Made by a program: the position numbers and the translations under genes
Notes under the pieces: generated by a model
Told to the model about the DNA's origin: nothing
The model's input: the letters and a program-made list of their open reading frames with translations, nothing else
Databases searched by the model: none
Part shown: piece by piece, positions 1 through 7,447 of the stretch
Layout of the letters: each line of letters opens with the position of its first letter
Numbering within the stretch: position 1 is the stretch's first letter
Assembly (NCBI GenBank): GCA_963695105.1
Contig: CAVOGC010000017.1
Span: 21,431 to 85,430, forward strand
Reading direction: 5' to 3'
Length of the DNA: 64,000 bases
Origin: Competibacter sp963695105
Lineage (GTDB): Bacteria; Pseudomonadota; Gammaproteobacteria; Competibacterales; Competibacteraceae

Positions 1-98
1 AACTGGCGCGGGCCGGCATCGAGGATATTGCTCAAGTGGATGGCATCAGCGCCGAACTGGCGCGACGCATCTACGATGTTTTCCACGATGAAGGTTGA
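1..98 (+). CDS. uvrC: Excinuclease ABC subunit C, C-terminal end (partial)
   Basis: Only the last 31 codons are present, read from base 3 to the TGA at 96-98. The peptide contains a helix-hairpin-helix-like stretch (GIEDIAQVDGISAELARRIY) typical of the UvrC C-terminus, which binds DNA next to the nuclease domain that makes the 5' incision in nucleotide excision repair. The following gene is pgsA, and uvrC-pgsA is a conserved gammaproteobacterial pair, which supports the call. The gene starts outside the window, so nothing can be said about its other domains. Confidence 0.8.
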   Translation, partial: LARAGIEDIAQVDGISAELARRIYDVFHDEG

Positions 99-112
99 TC
101 GTCCGTCGAACC

Positions 113-673
113 ATGCAACTGAACCTGCCCACCTTTCTGACTCTGCTGCGAATCGCATTGATACCGGTTTTCGTGGGCGTGTTTTTTCTGCCGTTTCGCG
201 GCGCGAACCTGTTATGCGCCGCATTGTTCGGGCTGGCGGCGCTGACCGATTGGCTGGATGGCTACCTGGCCCGGCGGCTCGACCAAACCTCCGCCTTCGG
301 CGCGTTTCTCGACCCGGTCGCCGACAAACTGATGGTGGCGGCGGCGCTGGTTTTGCTGGTGCAGGCCATTCCCACCCCGCTGATGGCGGTGACGGCGATG
401 ATCATCATCGGCCGCGAAATCGCCATTTCCGCGCTGCGGGAGTGGATGGCGCAGATCGGCGGCGATCACGGTCGGGTGGCGGTGTCCATGATCGGCAAGA
501 TCAAAACCACCGCCCAGATGGCCGCCGTGCTGCTGTTATTGTACCGGGAACCGCTCGGCGGTTTTTTCCCGACCCTGGCGGTGGGGCAGGGCTTGTTGCT
601 GGTTGCCGCGGTGCTGACGCTCTGGTCCATGATGCATTATCTGATGGCGGCCTGGCCGGTGCTGAAGGCTTGA
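113..673 (+). CDS. pgsA: CDP-diacylglycerol--glycerol-3-phosphate 3-phosphatidyltransferase
   Basis: This 186-residue inner-membrane enzyme makes phosphatidylglycerophosphate, the committed step to phosphatidylglycerol and cardiolipin. The CDP-alcohol phosphotransferase signature is complete: TDWLDGYLARR followed by GAFLDPVADKL at about residues 50-75, with all the metal-binding aspartates. Several hydrophobic segments cover the rest. The ATG at 113 is chosen because the peptide then starts MQLNLPTFLTLLR, matching the usual PgsA N-terminus; a TTG at 95 overlapping the uvrC stop is possible but adds residues not seen in homologues. The gene follows uvrC by 14 bases and is followed by the tRNA cluster, as in E. 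coli. Confidence 0.95.
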   Translation: MQLNLPTFLTLLRIALIPVFVGVFFLPFRGANLLCAALFGLAALTDWLDGYLARRLDQTSAFGAFLDPVADKLMVAAALVLLVQAIPTPLMAVTAMIIIGREIAISALREWMAQIGGDHGRVAVSMIGKIKTTAQMAAVLLLLYREPLGGFFPTLAVGQGLLLVAAVLTLWSMMHYLMAAWPVLKA

Positions 674-700
674 CGAGCTTATTTTTTACGTTAATATAAC
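670..700 (+). promoter_or_regulatory. Candidate promoter of the tRNA cluster
   Basis: A TTGACG box at 670-675 overlaps the pgsA stop codon. It is followed by TAATAT at 692-697 (16-base spacer) or TATAAC at 695-700 (19-base spacer). The discriminator before the tRNA at 712 is G+C-rich (TGCGCGGC), as is common for stringently controlled stable-RNA promoters. This is inferred from consensus only. Confidence 0.5.
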
Positions 701-711
701 TTGTCTGCGCG

Positions 712-787
<76 letters not shown>

Positions 788-797
788 AGATTTCCTG

Positions 798-824
798 GCC
801 TCGAAATAAAATCGGGGCTTTTTT
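798..824 (+). terminator. Possible terminator between tRNA-Gly and tRNA-Cys
   Basis: A short stem GCCTCG/CGGGGC (one G-T wobble) with a 9-base A-rich loop is followed by six T residues at 819-824. It could end part of the transcripts after tRNA-Gly. The stem is short, so efficiency is uncertain. Confidence 0.45.
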
Positions 825-870
825 ATGCGCCCGGCCACCGATGCCGCCGGCGCGTAAGTCTTCGTCACCA

Positions 871-944
871 GGCTAGGTGGCAGAGTGGTCATGCAGCGGC
901 CTGCAAAGCCGTGGACGCCGGTTCGATTCCGACCCTAGCCTCCA
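871..944 (+). tRNA. tRNA-Cys (GCA)
   Basis: A 74-base cloverleaf with acceptor stem GGCTAGG/CCTAGCC, anticodon arm CGGC-CTGCAAA-GCCG giving anticodon GCA, a T arm with GTTCGATTC, and an encoded CCA. It corresponds in position to cysT of E. coli. Confidence 0.97.
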
Positions 945-955
945 ATCTTACTCTC

Positions 956-1041
956 GCTGGTGTGGTGGAATGGTATACACACAGGACTTAAAATCCTGCG
1001 GCCTCGCGGCCTTGTGGGTTCGAGTCCCACCACCAGCACCA
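956..1041 (+). tRNA. tRNA-Leu (TAA)
   Basis: An 86-base tRNA with a long variable arm, as expected for leucine. The acceptor stem is GCTGGTG with CACCAGC, the anticodon arm CAGGA-CTTAAAA-TCCTG gives anticodon TAA, and CCA is encoded. It corresponds in position to leuZ of E. coli. The large helicase gene follows on the other strand. I found no second copy of the tRNA 3' end beyond that gene that would mark an integration event. Confidence 0.96.
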
Positions 1042-1174
1042 TGAAATCAGGTAGCTCTGGGCAAATACCCAACTGATGCAGTTTGCCGCGAAGCTTATTT
1101 CTTTAGCGATCAAGCTTCCCATGAATGTCCTGCGGGATAACGCGGATTTCATAAGATGCTGTTTCAGGCCGGGC

Positions 1175-4100
1175 TCAAGCTATAGCAATGTGTCCAGCCA
1201 CATCCCGGATGACACCACGCTGAATGGCACTATCCAGAATGATCGAGACGATGTTGCGCATCTCCTCGGTGACACGGCCAAACCCAAGCTTCTCGCAGAC
1301 AGACGCCGGAACAGCGTCGCGCTCGACCCCGTAGCTCTCACGGGCTACCAACAGGATGGCTTGTTCGATCTCCTCCGGCGCGACTTTATCCAACTTACGC
1401 ATGTTGGCCGGCAGTTTGGCGCGGCTGCGGACCACCGCCGTGGTCATATGCGGGCTCCACAGCCATTGCGAACGCTTGCTGCACACCTGACCACTGCGGA
1501 GTGCCATTTCGATTGCCTGGTCGATGGCGTTCTGGATGCGATTGCCCAGCCGTTTGATTCCGGCCGCTTCGGCGATGCGGCGGACAACCTCTTCTCGATG
1601 CACAGGGCTTTCACCGTCGACGACTCCCCTGACCCACTCCACCCGCTTGGCCATCGATACCCGATGGAGTTCTTCACCTTCAAGCGACAGCGAAAGGCTC
1701 GCGAGCCGATAATCCGGGACCGAGGGAATAGACTCTGATGCTTCGTCGCTCTCAGCCCTTTGAAGGGGTATGTCGGTGGCCTCTTCGGATCGCTCGGGCT
1801 TTGTTTCGATAACGGGCGTCGATGCATTTTGCCCAGCCTTGGCCTGCTCGATGGCCGCCAGCGCCTTGCGCAACTCGCGATCCGGGTAGGTGAACCAGTC
1901 GGTACTCCAGATGCGATGAATGCGCCACCCCAAACCTTCGAGCACCTGCTGGCGCAACCTGTCCCGATCCCGCGCCGAGCGTGAACTGTGATAAGTCGCG
2001 CCGTCGCACTCGATTCCGAGCAGATAGCGTCCGGGTTGCTCGTGATCGAGAACCGCCAAGTCGATGAAGAAGCCGCCTGAACCAACCTGGGCGTGCAATT
2101 GATAACCGTGGGACGCAATTGCCTGCATAACGGCCTCCTCAAAGGGCGAATCAGCTTCGCCGCCGGTTGGTCGTGGCACATCAAGCACACCGGTCTCCGC
2201 ATATTTGAGGAAGGTCTTCAGGGCCGCAACTCCCCGAGATTGGGTACGCGCCAAATCGATGTCATCGTGGCGCAAGTTGGTGAAGACTTCGCAGCGTAGC
2301 CGAGCACGGGTGATCAATACATTGAGACGTCGCTCGCCACCTTCGCCGTTGAGCGGACCAAAGTTGTGTGCGACGTAGCCTTCGGCCGTCTTGCCGTACC
2401 CGATAGAGATAAAGATCACGTCGCGCTCGTCGCCCTGGACGCTTTCCAGGTTCTTGACGAAGAACGGTTCGTGCGGGTGCTGGTTGAAGAAGTCCTCACA
2501 AGTCGAGTCGCGGCGGCGCAGTAATTCAAGATGATCGAGAATCGCCTGCGTCTGGGCCGAGCTGAATGCCGCAACGCCCAGCGTCAGGTCGGGTCGTTGT
2601 CTGGCATGATCCAGCACGGCTTCGGCGACCGCCTTGGCTTCGAGGGGGTTGGTGCGCGTCTTACCACGGTCGTAAGCGGTATCCGGCAGGGGCCGGAACA
2701 CCAGACCCAGATGATTCCGCTCGGCATGCGGGCTCGGGAAGATCACCAGCCTGTCGTTGTAGAACTCATGGTTTGAAACGGCGATGAGGGAATCGTGACG
2801 GCTTCGGTAGTGCCAGCGCAACATGCGCTGGGGCGCGCCTCGACTTACGATCAGCCCAAGGATGCTCTCCATGTCGGCCGTGGCGCTTTCGATCTCTTCA
2901 TCCTCGTCGCCATCCCCGATCATGGCGTCGAAGAAACGGGTTGGCGGCAACTGCTTGCTATCGCCGACCACTACAAGTTGCCTGCCGCGTGCGATGGCGC
3001 CGAGCGCATCGACCGGTTTTACCTGGCTCGCTTCATCGAAGACCACCAGATCGAAGCTGACGCTCCCCGGTGGCAGGTAAGACGCAATTGACAAAGGACT
3101 CATCATAAATACTGGCTTAATCGCCTGAATTGCCCGCGCTGCGCGCGTCATGAGCTGTCGAATAGGAAGGTGACGAGCTTTCTTTTCAAACTCGCGTGCC
3201 AGTACGCCCAGTTGGCCGCCCCCCGTACTGTGTGGCAGATTTTCCCAGTGCTGGGAAGCCAGCTTGATCCGGTTGAGTTTCAGGAGGGTTCGATCCAAAT
3301 CGCGAAACTGGTCGATGTCCAGTTCGTGCTTGCCGCCGTCGAAATATCGGATCGGCGCGCGTTCTTCATACGCCTTGCGAATCAGCGTGTCGAAGTAGGC
3401 GTGAAGCAATATAGCCTCAAGATGCGTACCCGCATGAGGCCAATCCCGAGCAATTTCCAGAAGCCAGTCGAGTCCGGCGTCGGTCAACTCGCTCACATAG
3501 TGGTTGAAGGCGATCTGTTGGGAGAGGGTGTCCAGATTTTCCAGCATCGACGCTGCGACGCTGGCATGAGCGCGCCAGTCGCTGTCGGGTCTGATCGGGC
3601 TTAGCATCCCGTTGCGGCAATCCAATCGCTGGATGGCAAGCTGGTAGTAGTGTCCCGCTGTGTCCAGCAGCGCTCTCATTTCTTGCGCCGAGTGCTGTAA
3701 TTTAGCTTGATCGATCCCGGCCTGAACATAGTCGATCAGGGCGGGTGGAAGGGTTCCATCCGCAATATCGGCATACAGGCTGGCGACCCAGCCGATGACC
3801 GCGCTCAGGTGCGACCAGTCGCAGTGCTCACCTTGCCAATTTGCACCAAACAACTCCCACCCGAACGCATCCAACTCCAACAGATTCTGGCGCAGATGGC
3901 TGGCTTCGAGCACGGCATCGACCAGTTCGATCTGCTGGTCTGCCCCTCGTGGCCCCTGACCTTTGCACAAGCCATCAAGGCGATGGCGTACCCGTCGATA
4001 CTCACCAGAAAACACCCGCCACCACTTCCTTGCCAAGCGGTTTAAGGTCTGTCTGGCTTCCAGCAGGTCTTGTCCCCAAGCTTCCGAAATCAGTACGTCC

Positions 4101-6013
4101 TCGTAACGCGAGCGAATCGCTTGGTGCTGCTGGCCAGCCTGCAACAACCTCTCGATGCGATCTCTCGCTTCAACCCATAAGGGACTGCGGATCGCTACTC
4201 CCTTTAGGTTCGGTGCGTCCAGCAAACGGTGGGCGAAGTCGAGCAGACGTCCGGCGCCATGGTGATTGGCGGTTACCGTCACATCCAGCGTGGCAGCCAG
4301 CAATCGGGTGATGGCATCGAGTCTGATGAAGGTGTCATGAAGCCCTGCCAGCGCCCTGCGGATTTCCTCCTTATCCGCTGGCAGCAGGACACGAAGTCGG
4401 CTTTGGCAAAACAAATGTCGATTCGGTACACCCATCTCCTTTAGATAGGCCTGCACGCGGTCAACCAACATCCGCTTCTTGAGCAGGTCATCCCGGGACC
4501 AGTCCAGCAAGGTTGCTTGGAACGTGTCGGGCGAGAATCTCTCGGGAGGCAATCGCGGCAGTTCCACTTCAGCAAGCCGTTCACGCAACCGAGTCGCTTC
4601 GCCGATGGCTTGGTGTGGCGTGTAGCGAGCCGCACCCAGGGGGATATTCATTGCTTCACTGTAGGTGTTCAGACGGTCCCGTAATTCCCGGTAAAGTTGG
4701 ATCTGGCCGTCTGTATCCCGACCCAACGGTCGGGTCAGTTCAACACCCCGCTTCAGTTCGGCCAGGACCGTCTTCTTGTGCGCGTTGTGGCTGTGCAACT
4801 CCAGGCAGGCGTCGCCAATGCTGGCCTCATCAAGACGGCGCTTCACAACCTCCAGCGCCGCCATCTTCTCGGAAACGAACAGCACCTTCTGGCCACGGCC
4901 AAAGGCATCGGCGATGAGGTTGGTGATTGTCTGGGACTTGCCGGTGCCGGGCGGTCCCTGAATGACCAAATTGCGACCGCTGGCCACATCCAGCACCGCA
5001 AGCAACTGGGAGCTGTCGGCATCGACGACCTGGTGCGTGGTGCCTGGATCGATATGCTGATCGACATGGGTCTCATCGGTAAACGGGGATGGCTCATCCC
5101 GGAACCCCTCGCCGAGCAGCGATGTGATGAGCGGATGCGCCGACAGTGTTCCAGCTTCAGACCAAGCGCTGTCATCCAAATCCCGGTACATGAGGAGCTT
5201 ACCGAAGGAAAAAAAGCCGAGGGCAACTTCATCCGCGGCCAAGGACCAGCCCGGCTTCTGTTTGATCACCTTCCGAACGGCGCTGAAATAGGCTGAAACA
5301 TCGAAATCGTCGGATTCCGGGAAAGGTGGCAGCACGATACCGAAATCTTTCAGCTTGCTAGCAAGCGACAGGTTGGGTTCCAAATCGTCGTCGTTATAGC
5401 GGATTTGGAACCGTCCCCGGATGTTCTTTCGGTCCAGATTGACAGGCACCAGGATGAGCGGAGCCCGGCGCGGCTGCTCGCTAGTATCGTTTTCAAACCA
5501 GGTGAGCATGCCCAGTGCGAGGAACAGGACATTGACGCCACGTTCCTCGGTAAAACTCTTGGCGGCGTAGTACGTCTTCAACAGGCGGGGTTGCAACACC
5601 TCCTCGGTGTAGGGCGTCAGGAGATACAAACTCCGGGTGTTTCCCGGTTCCGGTCGCGCAGCCTGATCGATTTCCGGATTGACTTGCTGGCCGTCGGCGG
5701 GCGCTTCCTGGGACTCCGCTCCCTCAAACTCCGATAGCGCCAGTTGTTTACCACTTTCCTCGTCTACTTCCAGCTTGATCAGAGAGAGGGCCTTCCTGCC
5801 AGCCGGTTCGGGGTTGCCGAGAAAACCAAGGGCTTTGCCTTGGCGCATCAGCAAATCGAAGATATCGGCTGAGTGCCCACCCACAATGTCAGCCCCACGA
5901 GCCTTTGAGGTTCGGTAGTTCAGCAGTGGATTGCGAAGGCCCAGATCGAGCAGTTCCTGCCGGGCCATGCCAAGCTGCTGGATGATTTGGGCGTTGACGG
6001 GCGTCGCACTCAT
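1175..6013 (-). CDS. Giant DUF4011-type SF1 helicase with C-terminal Vsr/MTES_1575-like nuclease domain and DUF3320
   Basis: The protein has 1612 residues. A DUF4011-like N-terminus (ARQELLDLGLRNPLLNYR near residue 20) precedes a Walker A motif GPPGTGKSQT near residue 352. Motif II (VVFDEASQ) comes only near residue 985, so about 630 mostly helical residues are inserted in the motor. Motif III (VVGDSKQLPPT), motif V (ESVQGDERDVIF) and motif VI (NVLITRAR) follow at about 1010, 1195 and 1235. A Vsr-like nuclease fold at about 1290-1400 shows FIDLAV, GIECDGATYH and WRIHRIWSTDW, and a DUF3320-like segment lies at about 1470-1510. The ATG at 6013 is preferred over the TTG at 6028 because GAAGGA lies 7-8 bases upstream of it. 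Family members (COG1112 helicases) often occur in genomic islands; a role in defence against foreign DNA is inference. It stands alone between the tRNA cluster and yhbY. Confidence 0.85.
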   Translation of the reverse strand: MSATPVNAQIIQQLGMARQELLDLGLRNPLLNYRTSKARGADIVGGHSADIFDLLMRQGKALGFLGNPEPAGRKALSLIKLEVDEESGKQLALSEFEGAESQEAPADGQQVNPEIDQAARPEPGNTRSLYLLTPYTEEVLQPRLLKTYYAAKSFTEERGVNVLFLALGMLTWFENDTSEQPRRAPLILVPVNLDRKNIRGRFQIRYNDDDLEPNLSLASKLKDFGIVLPPFPESDDFDVSAYFSAVRKVIKQKPGWSLAADEVALGFFSFGKLLMYRDLDDSAWSEAGTLSAHPLITSLLGEGFRDEPSPFTDETHVDQHIDPGTTHQVVDADSSQLLAVLDVASGRNLVIQGPPGTGKSQTITNLIADAFGRGQKVLFVSEKMAALEVVKRRLDEASIGDACLELHSHNAHKKTVLAELKRGVELTRPLGRDTDGQIQLYRELRDRLNTYSEAMNIPLGAARYTPHQAIGEATRLRERLAEVELPRLPPERFSPDTFQATLLDWSRDDLLKKRMLVDRVQAYLKEMGVPNRHLFCQSRLRVLLPADKEEIRRALAGLHDTFIRLDAITRLLAATLDVTVTANHHGAGRLLDFAHRLLDAPNLKGVAIRSPLWVEARDRIERLLQAGQQHQAIRSRYEDVLISEAWGQDLLEARQTLNRLARKWWRVFSGEYRRVRHRLDGLCKGQGPRGADQQIELVDAVLEASHLRQNLLELDAFGWELFGANWQGEHCDWSHLSAVIGWVASLYADIADGTLPPALIDYVQAGIDQAKLQHSAQEMRALLDTAGHYYQLAIQRLDCRNGMLSPIRPDSDWRAHASVAASMLENLDTLSQQIAFNHYVSELTDAGLDWLLEIARDWPHAGTHLEAILLHAYFDTLIRKAYEERAPIRYFDGGKHELDIDQFRDLDRTLLKLNRIKLASQHWENLPHSTGGGQLGVLAREFEKKARHLPIRQLMTRAARAIQAIKPVFMMSPLSIASYLPPGSVSFDLVVFDEASQVKPVDALGAIARGRQLVVVGDSKQLPPTRFFDAMIGDGDEDEEIESATADMESILGLIVSRGAPQRMLRWHYRSRHDSLIAVSNHEFYNDRLVIFPSPHAERNHLGLVFRPLPDTAYDRGKTRTNPLEAKAVAEAVLDHARQRPDLTLGVAAFSSAQTQAILDHLELLRRRDSTCEDFFNQHPHEPFFVKNLESVQGDERDVIFISIGYGKTAEGYVAHNFGPLNGEGGERRLNVLITRARLRCEVFTNLRHDDIDLARTQSRGVAALKTFLKYAETGVLDVPRPTGGEADSPFEEAVMQAIASHGYQLHAQVGSGGFFIDLAVLDHEQPGRYLLGIECDGATYHSSRSARDRDRLRQQVLEGLGWRIHRIWSTDWFTYPDRELRKALAAIEQAKAGQNASTPVIETKPERSEEATDIPLQRAESDEASESIPSVPDYRLASLSLSLEGEELHRVSMAKRVEWVRGVVDGESPVHREEVVRRIAEAAGIKRLGNRIQNAIDQAIEMALRSGQVCSKRSQWLWSPHMTTAVVRSRAKLPANMRKLDKVAPEEIEQAILLVARESYGVERDAVPASVCEKLGFGRVTEEMRNIVSIILDSAIQRGVIRDVAGHIAIA

Positions 6014-6148
6014 AGAATAATCCTTCAAAAAGAGCGGTTCTTGCTCGTAAACCCTGAATTATTCGTCGGTTCGCTCAGGCTGGCGCGTAAAAACTCACGA
6101 TCCGCAATTGACGCCACGCTGCTGAACCGTTGACAATCCTTGGATAGT

Positions 6149-6460
6149 TCACGGCAGTTCGATGCGCGGCGTTTTATGATTGCGACGGAACAGCGTGGCA
6201 ATGTGGCCGATCCGTTGGACCAGCGTCGCGTCGGTCGCCGCGCAAATCTCCGCGATCATCGCTTCCCGCGTTTCGCGATCTTCGGCGTTGACTCGAATTT
6301 TGATCAGTTCGTGATGGTCGAGAGCCAGCAGGATCTCATGGGTGACCGTCGGCGTGATGCCGCTGTCGCCGATGATCACGACCGGCTTGCGGTGATGGGC
6401 CAGGGCTTTGAGATGACGCTTTTGCGGGTTGGTCAGAGTGGGCACGGGATAACCGGACAT
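6149..6460 (-). CDS. yhbY: Ribosome assembly RNA-binding protein YhbY (CRM domain)
   Basis: This 103-residue protein is a single CRS1-YhbY (CRM) domain that binds pre-ribosomal RNA and acts in 50S subunit assembly. The start LTNPQKRHLKALAHHRKPVV and the loop IGDSGITPTV (the GxxG-type RNA-binding loop in this family) are clear. Its length equals the usual one. It is divergent from rlmE, as in E. coli. Its ATG overlaps the ATG of the small membrane ORF on the opposite strand (bases 6458-6461 read CATG), so its leader lies inside that ORF if the ORF is real. Confidence 0.93.
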   Translation of the reverse strand: MSGYPVPTLTNPQKRHLKALAHHRKPVVIIGDSGITPTVTHEILLALDHHELIKIRVNAEDRETREAMIAEICAATDATLVQRIGHIATLFRRNHKTPRIELP

Positions 6461-6731
6461 GGCGAAAGATTCTAGCAGTGTAACCGGCGGTAAGGGTCTG
6501 ACGGTAGCCCCGAGCCCTTTGAACGAGGTTAAGCTGGACCTGGGGATTATCCTGGCGGTTGGCGTGTTGCTGCTGCTGGTGCAAGGGCGGGTTTTGGATA
6601 GCCTGTTGCCGCAGTTGTTGCTACTGCTGAGCTACGGGCTGCTGGGCATGCTCTGGATCGTCATTCGAGTCCGCCGGGTGATGGCTCGATTTGGTCGCGA
6701 GCGGGAACGTCATTCGGATGGCCCGCAGTAA
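6459..6731 (+). CDS. Small predicted two-helix membrane protein, family unknown
   Basis: The 90-residue product has a polar N-terminus and two hydrophobic segments (about 29-44 and 47-68), followed by a basic tail (RVRRVMARFGRERE). It ends 14 bases inside rlmE, which suggests translational coupling. The ATG at 6459 overlaps the yhbY start on the other strand and has only a weak Shine-Dalgarno sequence, so a later start (for example GTG at 6480) is possible. I do not recognise a family. The hydrophobic pattern with basic flanks argues that it is a real gene rather than a chance frame. Confidence 0.55.
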   Translation: MAKDSSSVTGGKGLTVAPSPLNEVKLDLGIILAVGVLLLLVQGRVLDSLLPQLLLLLSYGLLGMLWIVIRVRRVMARFGRERERHSDGPQ

Positions 6732-7338
6732 AAGTAGTGCCCGCTGGTTGCGGGAGCACTTCACCGATGAATACGTGCGCCGCGCCCAAGAGGAAGGCTA
6801 CCGCTCGCGCGCGGTCTACAAGCTGCTGGAAATACAAGAAAAAGACCGATTGTTGCGGCCCGGCGTCACGGTGGTGGATCTGGGCGCGGCGCCCGGAGGC
6901 TGGTCGCAACTGGCGGCGCGGCTGGTTGGCCCGCAGGGTGCGGTGATCGCGTTGGATGTGCTGCCGGTCGAACCGCTGGCCGGTGTGGAATTCATCCAGG
7001 GTGATTTTCGCGAGACAGCGGTGCTGGAAAGATTGCTGAATGTGCTGAACAACCGACCCGTGGACCTTGTAATATCCGACATGGCCCCCAATACCACGGG
7101 TATCAAGGGGGTGGATCAGCCGCGTGGCATGTACTTGGCCGAGCTGGCGCTGGATTTTACCCGACAATGTTTACGGCCCGGCGGAGATTTCCTGGTCAAG
7201 GTATTTCAGGGCGAAGGTGTTGATCCGTTTCTCAGGGAACTGCGCACGGCGTTCGCCGCTGTTTTGCCCCGCAAGCCCAAGGCGTCGCGCGCCCGCAGCG
7301 CCGAACGGTACTGGCTGGCTAGGAACTATCGCGGGTGA
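6718..7338 (+). CDS. rlmE: 23S rRNA (uridine-2'-O-)-methyltransferase RlmE (FtsJ/RrmJ)
   Basis: This 206-residue S-adenosylmethionine-dependent enzyme 2'-O-methylates U2552 of 23S rRNA during late 50S assembly. The cofactor motif is VVDLGAAPGGWSQ. The catalytic K-D-K-E tetrad is visible in SRAVYKLLEI, ISDMAPN, FLVKVFQG and SAERYWLAR. The start at 6718 gives MARSKSSARWLREH, matching the usual N-terminus. It precedes ftsH by 109 bases, and rlmE-ftsH is the heat-shock operon order known from E. coli. I could not identify a clear sigma-32 promoter. Confidence 0.96.
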   Translation: MARSKSSARWLREHFTDEYVRRAQEEGYRSRAVYKLLEIQEKDRLLRPGVTVVDLGAAPGGWSQLAARLVGPQGAVIALDVLPVEPLAGVEFIQGDFRETAVLERLLNVLNNRPVDLVISDMAPNTTGIKGVDQPRGMYLAELALDFTRQCLRPGGDFLVKVFQGEGVDPFLRELRTAFAAVLPRKPKASRARSAERYWLARNYRG

Positions 7339-7447
7339 GCCGGTCTAAAATTTCGGATTTTTGAACCTGTTAAGTTACAGGAAAGGCGAGCGGTCCTCCG
7401 CTTCGGTATCATCAGATCACAGCTTTTGCAGCGTTGAGGTGCGCACC

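Noticed and set aside
956..1041. tRNA-Leu as an attachment site for an integrated element carrying the helicase gene
   Set aside because: No repeat of the tRNA 3' end was seen beyond the gene at 6014-6148, and no integrase is present. The island idea remains open but not through this evidence.
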